Of a DNA stretch of 5,733 nt, positions 1 through 5,731 are shown in pieces (the stretch's first letter is position 1; each line of letters opens with the position of its first letter). The position numbers were made by a program, and so were the translations under genes. The stretch lies in assembly GCA_910588415.1 (NCBI GenBank), contig CAJUPK010000153.1, positions 1 to 5,733 on the forward strand. Reading direction: 5' to 3'. This DNA comes from an uncultured Oscillospiraceae bacterium (GTDB lineage Bacteria; Bacillota; Clostridia; Oscillospirales; Acutalibacteraceae). The notes beneath the pieces are model-generated. The model was not told the DNA's origin. It ran no database searches and was given only the letters and a program-made list of their open reading frames with translations.

Positions 1-846
1 GGCCGCCACGGCCTGAAGACCCACTGTAAGATTGCCCTGGTAGTTCGCCGGGAGGAGGACGGCATCCGCCGTTATCTGCACCTGGGCACCGGCAACTACA
101 ATGACTCCACTGCCAAAATCTATACGGACGTAGGCCTGTTCACCTGCAACAGCCAGTACGGGACGGACGCCTCCTCCCTGTTCAATGTAATCACCGGGTA
201 CTCCCGCCCGCCGGAGTACCAGCACTTTGCGGTGGCTCCCCATGGCCTGCGCACCTTCTTCTGCCGGCGCATCCGCCAGGAGACAGAGAATGCCCGCAAA
301 GGCCTGCCCTGCGGCATCACCGTCAAGGTGAACTCCCTGGTTGACCCGGAGATTATCTCCCTGCTGTATGTGGCCAGCCAGGCCGGAGTCCCCATCAAAC
401 TGATTGTCCGGGGCATCTGCTGCCTGATTCCCGGCCTGGAGGGCGTCAGCGACCATATCCAGGTCATCAGCATTGTGGGACAGCTGCTGGAGCACAGCCG
501 GGTTTTCCGCTTTGAAAATGGCGGCGACCCGAAAATCTATATGGGTTCCGCTGACTGGATGCCACGGAACCTGGACCGCCGCATTGAGCTGGTCTTCCCC
601 ATTGAGGACGAGGAGCTGAAAGCCCGGGCCTTCCACATTCTGGACACCCTGCTCAGCGACAACACCAATGCCCGGGTCATGCAGCCGGACACCAGCTACC
701 AGCATGTAAGCCGCCGGGGCAAGGCAGCCTTCAGCAGCCAGCAGGCTTTCTATAAGCAGGCCCAGGAGCGGCTGAAAGCCCTGCAGAAGGTGGAGAACGA
801 CAGCCCGCTGATTCCCATTCACTCGGCGGAAGAGGCCGGGTCCTAA
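1..846 (+). CDS. ppk1: Polyphosphate kinase PPK1, C-terminal part (5' truncated by window edge)
   Basis: PPK1 reversibly moves the terminal phosphate of ATP onto inorganic polyphosphate through a phosphohistidine intermediate. The frame is open from base 1 and ends at TAA 844-846, giving 281 residues, roughly the last 40% of a usual ~690-720 residue enzyme (end of the C1 domain plus the whole C2 domain). The fragment starts with GLKTHCK, whose His8 matches the phosphorylated H435 of E. coli PPK. TAKIYTD gives Tyr41 (E. coli Y468), IVRGICC gives Arg137 (R564), and LLEHSRVF gives His165 (H592). The 157-residue spacing between the two histidines is identical to E. coli. The phospholipase-D-like signature GGDPKIYMGSADWMPRNLD follows. 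All visible active-site residues are intact, so the gene looks functional. A GTG at 232 is not a real start because conserved sequence continues upstream. The 120-base gap after it suggests separate transcription from pfk. Confidence 0.97.
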   Translation, partial: GRHGLKTHCKIALVVRREEDGIRRYLHLGTGNYNDSTAKIYTDVGLFTCNSQYGTDASSLFNVITGYSRPPEYQHFAVAPHGLRTFFCRRIRQETENARKGLPCGITVKVNSLVDPEIISLLYVASQAGVPIKLIVRGICCLIPGLEGVSDHIQVISIVGQLLEHSRVFRFENGGDPKIYMGSADWMPRNLDRRIELVFPIEDEELKARAFHILDTLLSDNTNARVMQPDTSYQHVSRRGKAAFSSQQAFYKQAQERLKALQKVENDSPLIPIHSAEEAGS

Positions 847-966
847 AAATCAGGCGCTTTCTCTATTTTCAAACAAACCTGAAAAGGTTTCGATTCAACT
901 TTTTTCAAGAAGTTTGCGGGGTGTGGGGCAACGTCCCACGGCCGAAATAATAAGGAGGAATACAAT
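847..966 (+). promoter_or_regulatory. Hairpin-rich gap between ppk1 and pfk
   Basis: No gene is seen here. Three back-to-back inverted repeats can be read directly. The first is AAACCT / AGGTTT around a GAAA loop (875-890). The second is a 7-pair stem with one G-T wobble around TTCA (897-914). The third is a GC-rich 7-pair stem, also with one wobble, around AAC (923-939). A T6 run (900-905) lies 9 bases after the first hairpin but is itself part of the second stem, so this is at best a non-canonical ppk1 terminator. The pfk ribosome binding site follows 12 bases after the third stem. I found no convincing -35/-10 pair, although a pfk promoter would be expected here. The segment could be a terminator, a leader structure for pfk, or one copy of a dispersed intergenic repeat. 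Confidence 0.5.
952..958 (+). promoter_or_regulatory. Ribosome binding site of pfk (AAGGAGG)
   Basis: AAGGAGG is a near-perfect Shine-Dalgarno sequence 8 bases before the ATG at 967. It fixes that start and predicts strong translation. It lies just outside the last hairpin of the upstream gap, so it would stay accessible if that hairpin forms. Confidence 0.85.
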
Positions 967-2043
967 ATGAAGCGAGTAGGAATTCTTACCAGCGGCGGCG
1001 ACTGCCAGGGGCTAAACGCAGCCATACGGGGCGTGGCCAAAGGACTGTATACAGAGTTTGGCAAAGATGTGGAGATATACGGCATCAAAGACGGCTATAA
1101 AGGGCTGATCTTTGGAGAATACAAGCTGATGAAGCCCAGCGATTTCTCCGGTATTCTCACCCTGGGCGGCACCTTGCTGGGCACCTCCCGTCAGCCTTTT
1201 AAAACCATCCGCGTCATTGATGAGAACAGCGTGGACAAGGTGGCTGCCATGAAGGACCACTATAAAAAAATGAAGCTGGACTGCCTGGTGATTTTAGGCG
1301 GCAACGGCACCCAGAAAACCGCCAACCTGCTACGGGAGGAGGGGCTGAACGTCATCCATCTGCCCAAGACCATTGACAACGATGTGTGGGGCACAGACGT
1401 GACCTTTGGCTACCACAGCGCGGTGGAGGTGGCCACCAACGTGATTGACTGCATCCACACCACGGCAACCTCTCATGGCCGCATTTTCATTGTGGAGGTC
1501 ATGGGCCACAAGGTGGGCTGGCTGACCCTTTCCGCAGGCATTGCAGGCGGCGCGGATGTAATTTTGCTTCCTGAAATCCCCTATGACATCAACAAGGTAG
1601 CCAAAACCCTGAACAGCCGCATTGACAGCGGCAAAAAGTTCTCCATCCTGGCTGTGGCCGAAGGGGCCATCTCCAAGGAGGAGGCCAAGCTCAGCAAAAA
1701 GGAGCTTAAAAAAGCCCGGGCCGCGGAGAACTATCCCTCCATTGTGTACCGCATCGCCGAAGAGCTGAAGGATAAAATCGACAACGAGGTGCGCGTCTGT
1801 GTGCCGGGCCACTTCCAGCGGGGCGGCAGTCCCTGCGCTTTCGACCGGGTCCTCTGCACCCGTTTGGGCGCTACCGCCGCCCGGTTTATCAAGGAGAAGA
1901 CCTTTGGTGTGATGGTGGGCATGGTCAACGGCGAGACCGTCCCCGTACCTCTGGCTGATGTAGCCGGCAAGCTGAAGGCCGTGCCCGTAGACTGCGGCGA
2001 GATTCAGGCCGCCCGGCAGATTGGCATCAGCTTCGGTGACTAA
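967..2043 (+). CDS. pfkA: 6-phosphofructokinase, Clostridia type with Gly/Lys donor-site signature
   Basis: This cytoplasmic glycolytic enzyme phosphorylates fructose 6-phosphate to fructose 1,6-bisphosphate. The 358-residue protein is a complete PFK-family chain: TSGGD at 8-12 (nucleotide-binding loop), GGNGT at 111-115, PKTIDND at 133-139 with catalytic Asp137 (E. coli D127), VEVMGH at 176-181, Glu232, and GHFQRGGSP at 281-289 with the substrate-binding Arg285 (E. coli R243). It is longer than E. coli PfkA (320 residues), partly through a Lys-rich segment at about 237-255. The donor site is mixed. Gly114 matches Gly104, typical of ATP enzymes. Lys134 replaces Gly124, as in PPi-dependent enzymes. 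Asn113 replaces the metal-linked Asp103. Family knowledge suggests Gly104 favours ATP, but donor use is not settled by sequence. The start is fixed by a strong ribosome binding site. The next gene begins 37 bases downstream with no terminator between, so co-transcription is likely. Confidence 0.95.
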   Translation: MKRVGILTSGGDCQGLNAAIRGVAKGLYTEFGKDVEIYGIKDGYKGLIFGEYKLMKPSDFSGILTLGGTLLGTSRQPFKTIRVIDENSVDKVAAMKDHYKKMKLDCLVILGGNGTQKTANLLREEGLNVIHLPKTIDNDVWGTDVTFGYHSAVEVATNVIDCIHTTATSHGRIFIVEVMGHKVGWLTLSAGIAGGADVILLPEIPYDINKVAKTLNSRIDSGKKFSILAVAEGAISKEEAKLSKKELKKARAAENYPSIVYRIAEELKDKIDNEVRVCVPGHFQRGGSPCAFDRVLCTRLGATAARFIKEKTFGVMVGMVNGETVPVPLADVAGKLKAVPVDCGEIQAARQIGISFGD

Positions 2044-2069
2044 GATTACAGTTTTTATCCCTGCTATTT

Positions 2070-2074
2070 GGAGG
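2070..2074 (+). promoter_or_regulatory. Ribosome binding site deciding the start at 2081
   Basis: GGAGG sits 6 bases before the ATG at 2081. An in-frame upstream start at 2021 would overlap the end of pfk and has no comparable site, and its first 20 residues are a shadow of the pfk 3' end. The start at 2081 is therefore chosen. Confidence 0.8.
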
Positions 2075-2080
2075 AATATC

Positions 2081-2584
2081 ATGGCTTTTCTGGAAAAGAT
2101 AGAGTTTGTCTTCCTGCCCAACGTTCGTATTATTGGCCGGGAAGTCCCCTGCTCCCTTAGCCCAGACGCGGAAAACCCAGTTCCGGCCCTTTGGGAAGCG
2201 TCTTTTGCTGATGGGACGATTGATATGCTGAAAAAACTGCCCCTTGCGGTGCCCGGCTGTACCATTGGCTGGATGGGCGACGTCCAGGGTCAGGACTATC
2301 GGTATATTGCTGGTGTGATTGCTCAGCCGGATACTCCGATCCCCCAGAGTATGCAGTTCCGGGACCTTTCGGCCTGCGATGTAGCAAAGGGGTATATCCA
2401 TGGTAATTTGCAGAACGGCGACGTATATGTTAACGCCCATACCCTGACCCTGGAGGGAATTGCCGCCAGTCAGCGCCAGTATGACTACAGCTTTGGATGG
2501 AGCGCAGAGGTCTATCCTGACAGCCTGGACTTTGAGGCCCAAGAGGGTACGTTCTGCTATTTCCAGCCCTGCAAAACTATATAA
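2081..2584 (+). CDS. Stand-alone GyrI/AraC-type effector-binding domain protein (first of two)
   Basis: The 167-residue, probably cytoplasmic protein has the pattern of the GyrI-like / AraC effector-binding fold. It starts with a beta strand and the IIGREV segment (17-22), followed by NPVPALWEASF (32-42), a PGCTIGWMGD stretch (58-67), and YRYIAGVIA (73-81). IPQSMQFRDLSACDVAKGYIHG (87-108 region) matches the 'Ip.g...+.ip...yav+...G' part of the family. Near the end, SAEVYPD carries Glu143, at the place where the family usually has a Glu-x-Tyr strand. No helix-turn-helix or other DNA-binding part is present; the domain fills the chain. Family members sense ligands as domains of regulators, inhibit gyrase (GyrI/SbmC), or hydrolyse cyclopropanoid toxins. 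Which applies here cannot be told. It lies 37 bases after pfk and 23 bases before a second protein of the same type. The fold call rests on motif spacing only. Confidence 0.7.
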   Translation: MAFLEKIEFVFLPNVRIIGREVPCSLSPDAENPVPALWEASFADGTIDMLKKLPLAVPGCTIGWMGDVQGQDYRYIAGVIAQPDTPIPQSMQFRDLSACDVAKGYIHGNLQNGDVYVNAHTLTLEGIAASQRQYDYSFGWSAEVYPDSLDFEAQEGTFCYFQPCKTI

Positions 2585-2591
2585 TTCTTAC

Positions 2592-2599
2592 AAAGGAGG
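2592..2599 (+). promoter_or_regulatory. Ribosome binding site of the second effector-binding gene (AAAGGAGG)
   Basis: AAAGGAGG lies 8 bases before ATG 2608, within the 23-base gap after the preceding stop. This is a strong independent translation start inside an operon-like gene string. Confidence 0.8.
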
Positions 2600-2607
2600 A
2601 ATCATTT

Positions 2608-3090
2608 ATGGATTTCCGCATTATTTCCCTGCCCCCCTTCACCGCCGCCACCTCTGGCCCGGACCCAGACATGGACTTCTCACCAGAGGGGACGCTGGGC
2701 AAGTTCAACGCCTATTTCAGCGCCATCACCCCCTCCCCCAGAGACAGCTTTATGCCCCGGGATTTCCTGTTCTTCAACCAGGAAAAACAGGGTTTGGAAT
2801 GGTGGTATGCCCTGGAGGAGGGCCTGCCCGATGGCGGCTTTGACCGGGTCGCCTTTGACGGCGGGATCTATTTGACCTATGTCTATTGGGATCACGACGA
2901 GGATACCAATCAAAAGCTTTACAACGAGGCACTAGAATATATCCAGTCCAGCGGCGTCTTTGAGCTGGACCAGCGGCCCGGACACTACGCCATGGGCCAC
3001 ATCATCACCCCGCCAGAGGCCATCCAAGCCTTGGGCAACGGCATGATGGAGGCGTTTGTTCCCATCAAGCTGAAACCGACCCAACCCTAA
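2608..3090 (+). CDS. Stand-alone GyrI-like / AraC effector-binding domain protein (second of two)
   Basis: This 160-residue, probably cytoplasmic protein also resembles the GyrI-like effector-binding fold. Visible elements are an early FTAATSGPD strand (11-19), FLFFNQ and LEWWYALEEGL (53-73) with the double Trp65-Trp66, and FDGGIYLTYVYWD (83-95), the 'GG.Y......D' strand typical of the family. A helix with YNEALEYIQSSG (105-116) follows, then RPGHYAMGHI (123-132) and a closing MMEAFVPIKL (146-155), where Glu148 matches the Glu-x-Tyr/Phe-x-Pro end of effector-binding domains. There is no DNA-binding domain, signal peptide or membrane segment. It differs widely from the gene just upstream, so the pair is either an old duplication or two separately acquired members. 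The 50-base gap to the isomerase has no terminator. Ligand or substrate is unknown. A role as regulator partner or small-molecule hydrolase is possible but inferred from family knowledge only. Confidence 0.75.
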   Translation: MDFRIISLPPFTAATSGPDPDMDFSPEGTLGKFNAYFSAITPSPRDSFMPRDFLFFNQEKQGLEWWYALEEGLPDGGFDRVAFDGGIYLTYVYWDHDEDTNQKLYNEALEYIQSSGVFELDQRPGHYAMGHIITPPEAIQALGNGMMEAFVPIKLKPTQP

Positions 3091-3140
3091 CCCCGCTGCC
3101 CCACATAATTTACAATATATTCCAGAAAGGAAACATCATC
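3091..3140 (+). promoter_or_regulatory. Short gap with AT-rich stretch and weak ribosome binding site
   Basis: The gap holds an AT-rich stretch with a TACAAT (3111-3116) that resembles a -10 box, and GAAAGGA (3125-3131) 9 bases before ATG 3141. No -35 box is found at the right distance upstream of TACAAT, so an internal promoter is possible but not supported. No terminator hairpin is seen, so read-through from the upstream genes is the simpler view. Confidence 0.35.
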
Positions 3141-4016
3141 ATGAAATTCTCAGTCAGCCTTTACAGCTTTTTCAGCGCCATCCGCAACGGGGAGATCACC
3201 CCGCTGGAGTGCATCGCCAAGGCCAAGGAGATGGGTTTTGACGCCATTGAAGCCGTAGACTTTGTGATGGGCGCCGCCACGCCGGAGGAAATGCCGGAGC
3301 AGGCCAAAAAAATCAAAGAAGAGGCCGATAAGCAGGGCCTTGCCGTCTCCTCCTTTGCGGTAGGGGCCGACCTGCTCAACGGCCAGGACGGCAGCGGTGA
3401 TACCGCTAAGGAGATTGCCCGTGTCAAGTCCATGGTGGACATTGCGGAAATCTTGGGCGCCCCCCGTATGCGCCACGACATCACCATGGGCCAGAAGGGA
3501 GACCCCAAAAGCTATGCCGCCCTTGTCCCCCAGCTGGCAGAGTATGTCCGCGAAATCGCTGACTATGCCGCTGCAAAGGGCATTATGACCATGACCGAAA
3601 ACCACGGCTTCTTCTCCCAGGATTCTGAGCGGGTGGAGCTGCTGTACAACACCGTGAACCACCCCAACTTCGGCCTGCTGTGTGATATCGGCAATTTCAC
3701 CTGCGCCGATGAGAATCCCGCCACAGCCGTGGCCCGGGTCGCCCCCTACACCCGGTATGTCCATGCCAAGGACTTCATCATCAAGGACTACTACGACAAC
3801 GACCCTGGCGAGGGCGCTTTCCAGACCCGGGCAGGCAATTACCTGCGGGGCACGGTGATTGGCCATGGCAATGTGCCGGTGAAGCAGTGCCTGCACATCC
3901 TGAAGAAGGCTGGATATGACGACACCATCGCCATTGAGTTCGAGGGCATGGAGCCCGCTCTCACAGCCATCCGCGTTGGCCTTGCCAACTTGAAGAAGTA
4001 TTGGGAAGAGGCATAA
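3141..4016 (+). CDS. Sugar phosphate isomerase/epimerase, xylose-isomerase-like TIM barrel
   Basis: This 291-residue protein has the size and pattern of the AP-endonuclease-2 / xylose-isomerase-like TIM-barrel family, cytoplasmic enzymes that isomerise or epimerise sugars, polyol ketones or related acids using a divalent metal. The barrel starts with MKFSVSLYSF, then GFDAIEAVD (32-40) and LAVSSFAVGADL (67-78). Likely metal ligands are Glu153 in MTENHG, Asp182 in LLCDIGNF, His208 in RYVHAKDF, and Glu266 in IAIEFEG. GHGNVP (241-246) matches the usual 'G.G.+d' loop before the last helix. Exact substrate is not readable: IolE/IolI, hydroxypyruvate isomerase and ketose 3-epimerase are all in this superfamily. 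It is followed by a terminator and then an oxidoreductase, a common partner type in sugar or inositol breakdown. A moderate ribosome binding site at 3125-3131 supports the start. Confidence 0.9.
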   Translation: MKFSVSLYSFFSAIRNGEITPLECIAKAKEMGFDAIEAVDFVMGAATPEEMPEQAKKIKEEADKQGLAVSSFAVGADLLNGQDGSGDTAKEIARVKSMVDIAEILGAPRMRHDITMGQKGDPKSYAALVPQLAEYVREIADYAAAKGIMTMTENHGFFSQDSERVELLYNTVNHPNFGLLCDIGNFTCADENPATAVARVAPYTRYVHAKDFIIKDYYDNDPGEGAFQTRAGNYLRGTVIGHGNVPVKQCLHILKKAGYDDTIAIEFEGMEPALTAIRVGLANLKKYWEEA

Positions 4017-4022
4017 AGCAGA

Positions 4023-4055
4023 GGACCGCAGCCATTTGGGTGCGGTCCGTCTTTT
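4023..4055 (+). terminator. Intrinsic terminator after the isomerase gene
   Basis: An 8-pair perfect stem, GGACCGCA (4023-4030) with TGCGGTCC (4041-4048), encloses a 10-base loop and is followed by GTCTTTT (4049-4055). It begins 6 bases after the isomerase stop. There is no matching A-rich run on the upstream side, so it should act only on plus-strand transcription. It marks the probable end of the pfk-to-isomerase transcript, although the short T run could allow some read-through into the next gene. Confidence 0.88.
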
Positions 4056-4116
4056 AGGGGGGCTTGGCGAATACGTAAAGCTCTTGAAAAAACTGTCATC
4101 ACTGAAAGGAGATTTT
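4056..4116 (+). promoter_or_regulatory. Leader of the oxidoreductase gene with ribosome binding site
   Basis: AAAGGAG (4105-4111) lies 5 bases before ATG 4117 and decides that start. The in-frame ATG at 4036 lies inside the terminator loop and would add 27 residues unlike any Rossmann-fold start, so it is rejected. A promoter is expected between the terminator and this gene, but I find only isolated -35-like pieces (TTGGCG 4064-4069, TTGAAA 4084-4089) with no -10 box at proper spacing. Confidence 0.6.
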
Positions 4117-5115
4117 ATGCTTAATTTTGGCACCATCGGCTCCGGCTGGATCACGGACGAATATATTCGCGGCGCAAAAGACAGCGGGTTGTGGAATCTT
4201 ACCGCTGTCTATTCCCGCAGCCAGACAAAGGCCCAGGAGTACGCTCAAAAACACGGTGCAAAGTATGCTTTTACAGATGTGGAAGCCCTGGCCGCCTGTG
4301 AAGAGTTGGACGCGGTCTATGTGGCCAGCCCCAATGCCTTCCATTACCAGCACTGCAAAGTCCTTTTGGGGCACGGCAAGCATGTAATCTGTGAAAAACC
4401 CCTGTGCGCCCAGGCGGAAAAGGTCCGGGAGCTGGCAGCTTTGGCCCAGGAAAAGGGCCTGGTCTTTCTGGAGGCCATTATGTTTATGCACCAGCCTCAG
4501 CGGCAGGCGCTGGAGGAGGCCCTGGGCAAAATCGGCCCCATCTCCCTGGCCAAGCTGGACTTCTGCCAGCGTTCCTCTAAGCTGGACGGCTACCTGGCCG
4601 GGGAACTGCCCAATATCTTCAACCCCCAGCTGGAGACCGGCGCCCTGATGGACCTGGGGGTCTACTGTGTGTATCCGGCGCTGCATCTCTTTGGCAGGCC
4701 GGAAAGCCTGCAGATCAGCGCCCACATGCTGAAAAGCGGCGCGGACGGCTGCGGTGTTGCCAACCTTATCTACCCGGACAAGCTGGTGACCCTCACCTAC
4801 TCCAAGCTGGGCCAGGCTGGGGCCAACAGCGACTTTCAGGGGCCGGAGGGCACTGTGGCGGTGGAGTCCATCTCCCGGCTGGGGGGTATTACCCTGCGCC
4901 ATAAGGACGGCGCCACCCAGGAAATCCACGGCCAGGACGAAAAATACAAACTGATGGGCTGGGAGGCCAAGGATTTCTACCGATACATCACCCAACCGGA
5001 GGAGAGCCGGGAGGAATACGCCCACTGCACCCAGCTGAGCATGGACGTGGCAGCCTGCATGGAGGAGCTGCGCCGTCAGGCGGACATTCTCTTCCCCAGC
5101 GACCGGAAAGAGTGA
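4117..5115 (+). CDS. Gfo/Idh/MocA family NAD(P)-dependent oxidoreductase
   Basis: Members of this family oxidise or reduce sugars, inositols and related polyols with NAD(P). The 332-residue length is typical. The N-terminal Rossmann fold opens with FGTIGSGWIT (4-13), the Gly-x-x-Gly-x-Gly dinucleotide loop preceded by a beta strand. VYSRSQTKA (31-39) is the second strand, with Ser33-Arg34 instead of an acidic residue, which hints at NADP use (inference). VYVASPNAFHYQH (67-79) and CEKPL (92-96) follow, with the conserved Lys94 of the EKP motif. The C-terminal alpha/beta domain has ETGALMDLGVYCVYPALHLFG (173-193 region), where Asp179 and Tyr183 fill the catalytic 'D-x-G-x-[YH]' site, resembling dihydrodiol-dehydrogenase-like members. 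Substrate is unknown. The gene is separated from the upstream isomerase by a terminator but may act in the same sugar pathway. The next gene starts 4 bases after its stop, so the two are probably translated from one message. Confidence 0.93.
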   Translation: MLNFGTIGSGWITDEYIRGAKDSGLWNLTAVYSRSQTKAQEYAQKHGAKYAFTDVEALAACEELDAVYVASPNAFHYQHCKVLLGHGKHVICEKPLCAQAEKVRELAALAQEKGLVFLEAIMFMHQPQRQALEEALGKIGPISLAKLDFCQRSSKLDGYLAGELPNIFNPQLETGALMDLGVYCVYPALHLFGRPESLQISAHMLKSGADGCGVANLIYPDKLVTLTYSKLGQAGANSDFQGPEGTVAVESISRLGGITLRHKDGATQEIHGQDEKYKLMGWEAKDFYRYITQPEESREEYAHCTQLSMDVAACMEELRRQADILFPSDRKE

Positions 5116-5119
5116 CCCC

Positions 5120-5731
5120 ATGAGACAGAAGGGCAAGCTTATTCTGGTGGCCTGTGTGGTTTTGGCGATGGCCGGGGTACTCCTCCGAATCCACAGCGAT
5201 ACATGGGCCATGGCTTTGGGCGGCTACCACAACGCTGTCACCATTGAGGAGGGGGTTGATTATACTTCCGGCGTCGCCCGCTGGCGGGTCATCCTGGCCG
5301 AGAAGGAGGGCGCAAAGCGACTGGCGTTGATGGAACAGGGCTTCCTGGGGTTCTGGGGGCTGCCCGCCCCTGCCCGCCAGCTGGACGGGGCGTACCAGGA
5401 CCTGGAACACATCGGTTGCCAGACAGTGCCCCCCTGTTCCCCTTTTTACGGATATGACTACACCTCGGTTGCTGACAGCGACCGCACGGAAAGTCACAAA
5501 TACATCCAACAGCACATTATGCGCTCCGATTGGTTCTACCACGGCAGCAACGCGGTGATGACCCTGGCGGTGCCAGAGGAGGCCCTGCCCAAAGACGCGG
5601 CGCTACAGATCTACCAGGCAGGCCCTGAGTATGTGCTGCACCTGGTGATGTACCCCAAGGGCAGCGGCAGCTTTGACGGCGGCTTTGCCACCCTGTACCA
5701 AGCCCTTTTAGACAATGGCTGTATCCAATAA
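5120..5731 (+). CDS. Uncharacterised membrane-anchored protein
   Basis: I do not recognise this 203-residue protein. It begins with a short basic segment (MRQKGK) and one hydrophobic stretch at about 7-22, fitting an uncleaved signal anchor or a signal peptide, with the remaining ~180 residues outside the membrane. The outer part has several aromatic-rich strands (ARWRVILAEKEG 53-64, GFLGFWGLP 74-82, YVLHLVMYPKGSG 171-183), two cysteines (100 and 106) flanking a QTVPP turn, and Cys201 near the end. No catalytic motif is visible. Translation probably depends on coupling: the start lies 4 bases after the oxidoreductase stop and the only ribosome-binding-like sequence, GGAAAGAG (5105-5112), lies inside that gene. 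The stop TAA is at 5729-5731, so the gene is complete. Its function may have nothing to do with sugar metabolism; co-transcription is the only link. Confidence 0.8.
   Translation: MRQKGKLILVACVVLAMAGVLLRIHSDTWAMALGGYHNAVTIEEGVDYTSGVARWRVILAEKEGAKRLALMEQGFLGFWGLPAPARQLDGAYQDLEHIGCQTVPPCSPFYGYDYTSVADSDRTESHKYIQQHIMRSDWFYHGSNAVMTLAVPEEALPKDAALQIYQAGPEYVLHLVMYPKGSGSFDGGFATLYQALLDNGCIQ

Noticed and set aside
1264..1270. A7 run in pfk as a possible programmed frameshift site
   Set aside because: The reading frame continues through conserved PFK motifs on both sides and the run encodes ordinary Lys codons; no stimulatory structure is evident.
2021..2080. N-terminal extension of the first effector-binding protein from 2021
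   Set aside because: It overlaps the pfk 3' end in another frame and has no suitable ribosome binding site; ATG 2081 has GGAGG at proper spacing.
1330..2265. Long open frame on the minus strand opposite pfk
   Set aside because: It lies opposite a clearly conserved PFK and reads as low-complexity Gly/Ala/His-rich sequence with no recognisable domain. Long antisense frames are expected in GC-rich coding DNA.
3111..3116. TACAAT as the -10 box of an internal promoter before the isomerase
   Set aside because: No -35 element is found 16-18 bases upstream; it is noted only as a weak possibility.
4036..4116. N-terminal extension of the oxidoreductase from ATG-like start at 4036
   Set aside because: The start lies in the terminator loop, lacks a ribosome binding site, and the Rossmann fold normally begins where ATG 4117 starts, which has AAAGGAG upstream.
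3150..4154. Long minus-strand open frame opposite the isomerase and terminator
   Set aside because: It runs through the terminator and the start of the next gene, and its translation has no recognisable fold signature.
5120..5160. Lipoprotein signal (LVAC, Cys12) in the membrane-anchored protein
   Set aside because: The four residues fit a lipobox, but only about five hydrophobic residues precede the Cys and the hydrophobic stretch continues well past it, so a signal anchor fits better.
4099..5211. Long minus-strand open frame opposite the oxidoreductase
   Set aside because: It mirrors the conserved Gfo/Idh/MocA gene, has no family motifs, and crosses a real gene boundary. It is a codon-bias shadow.
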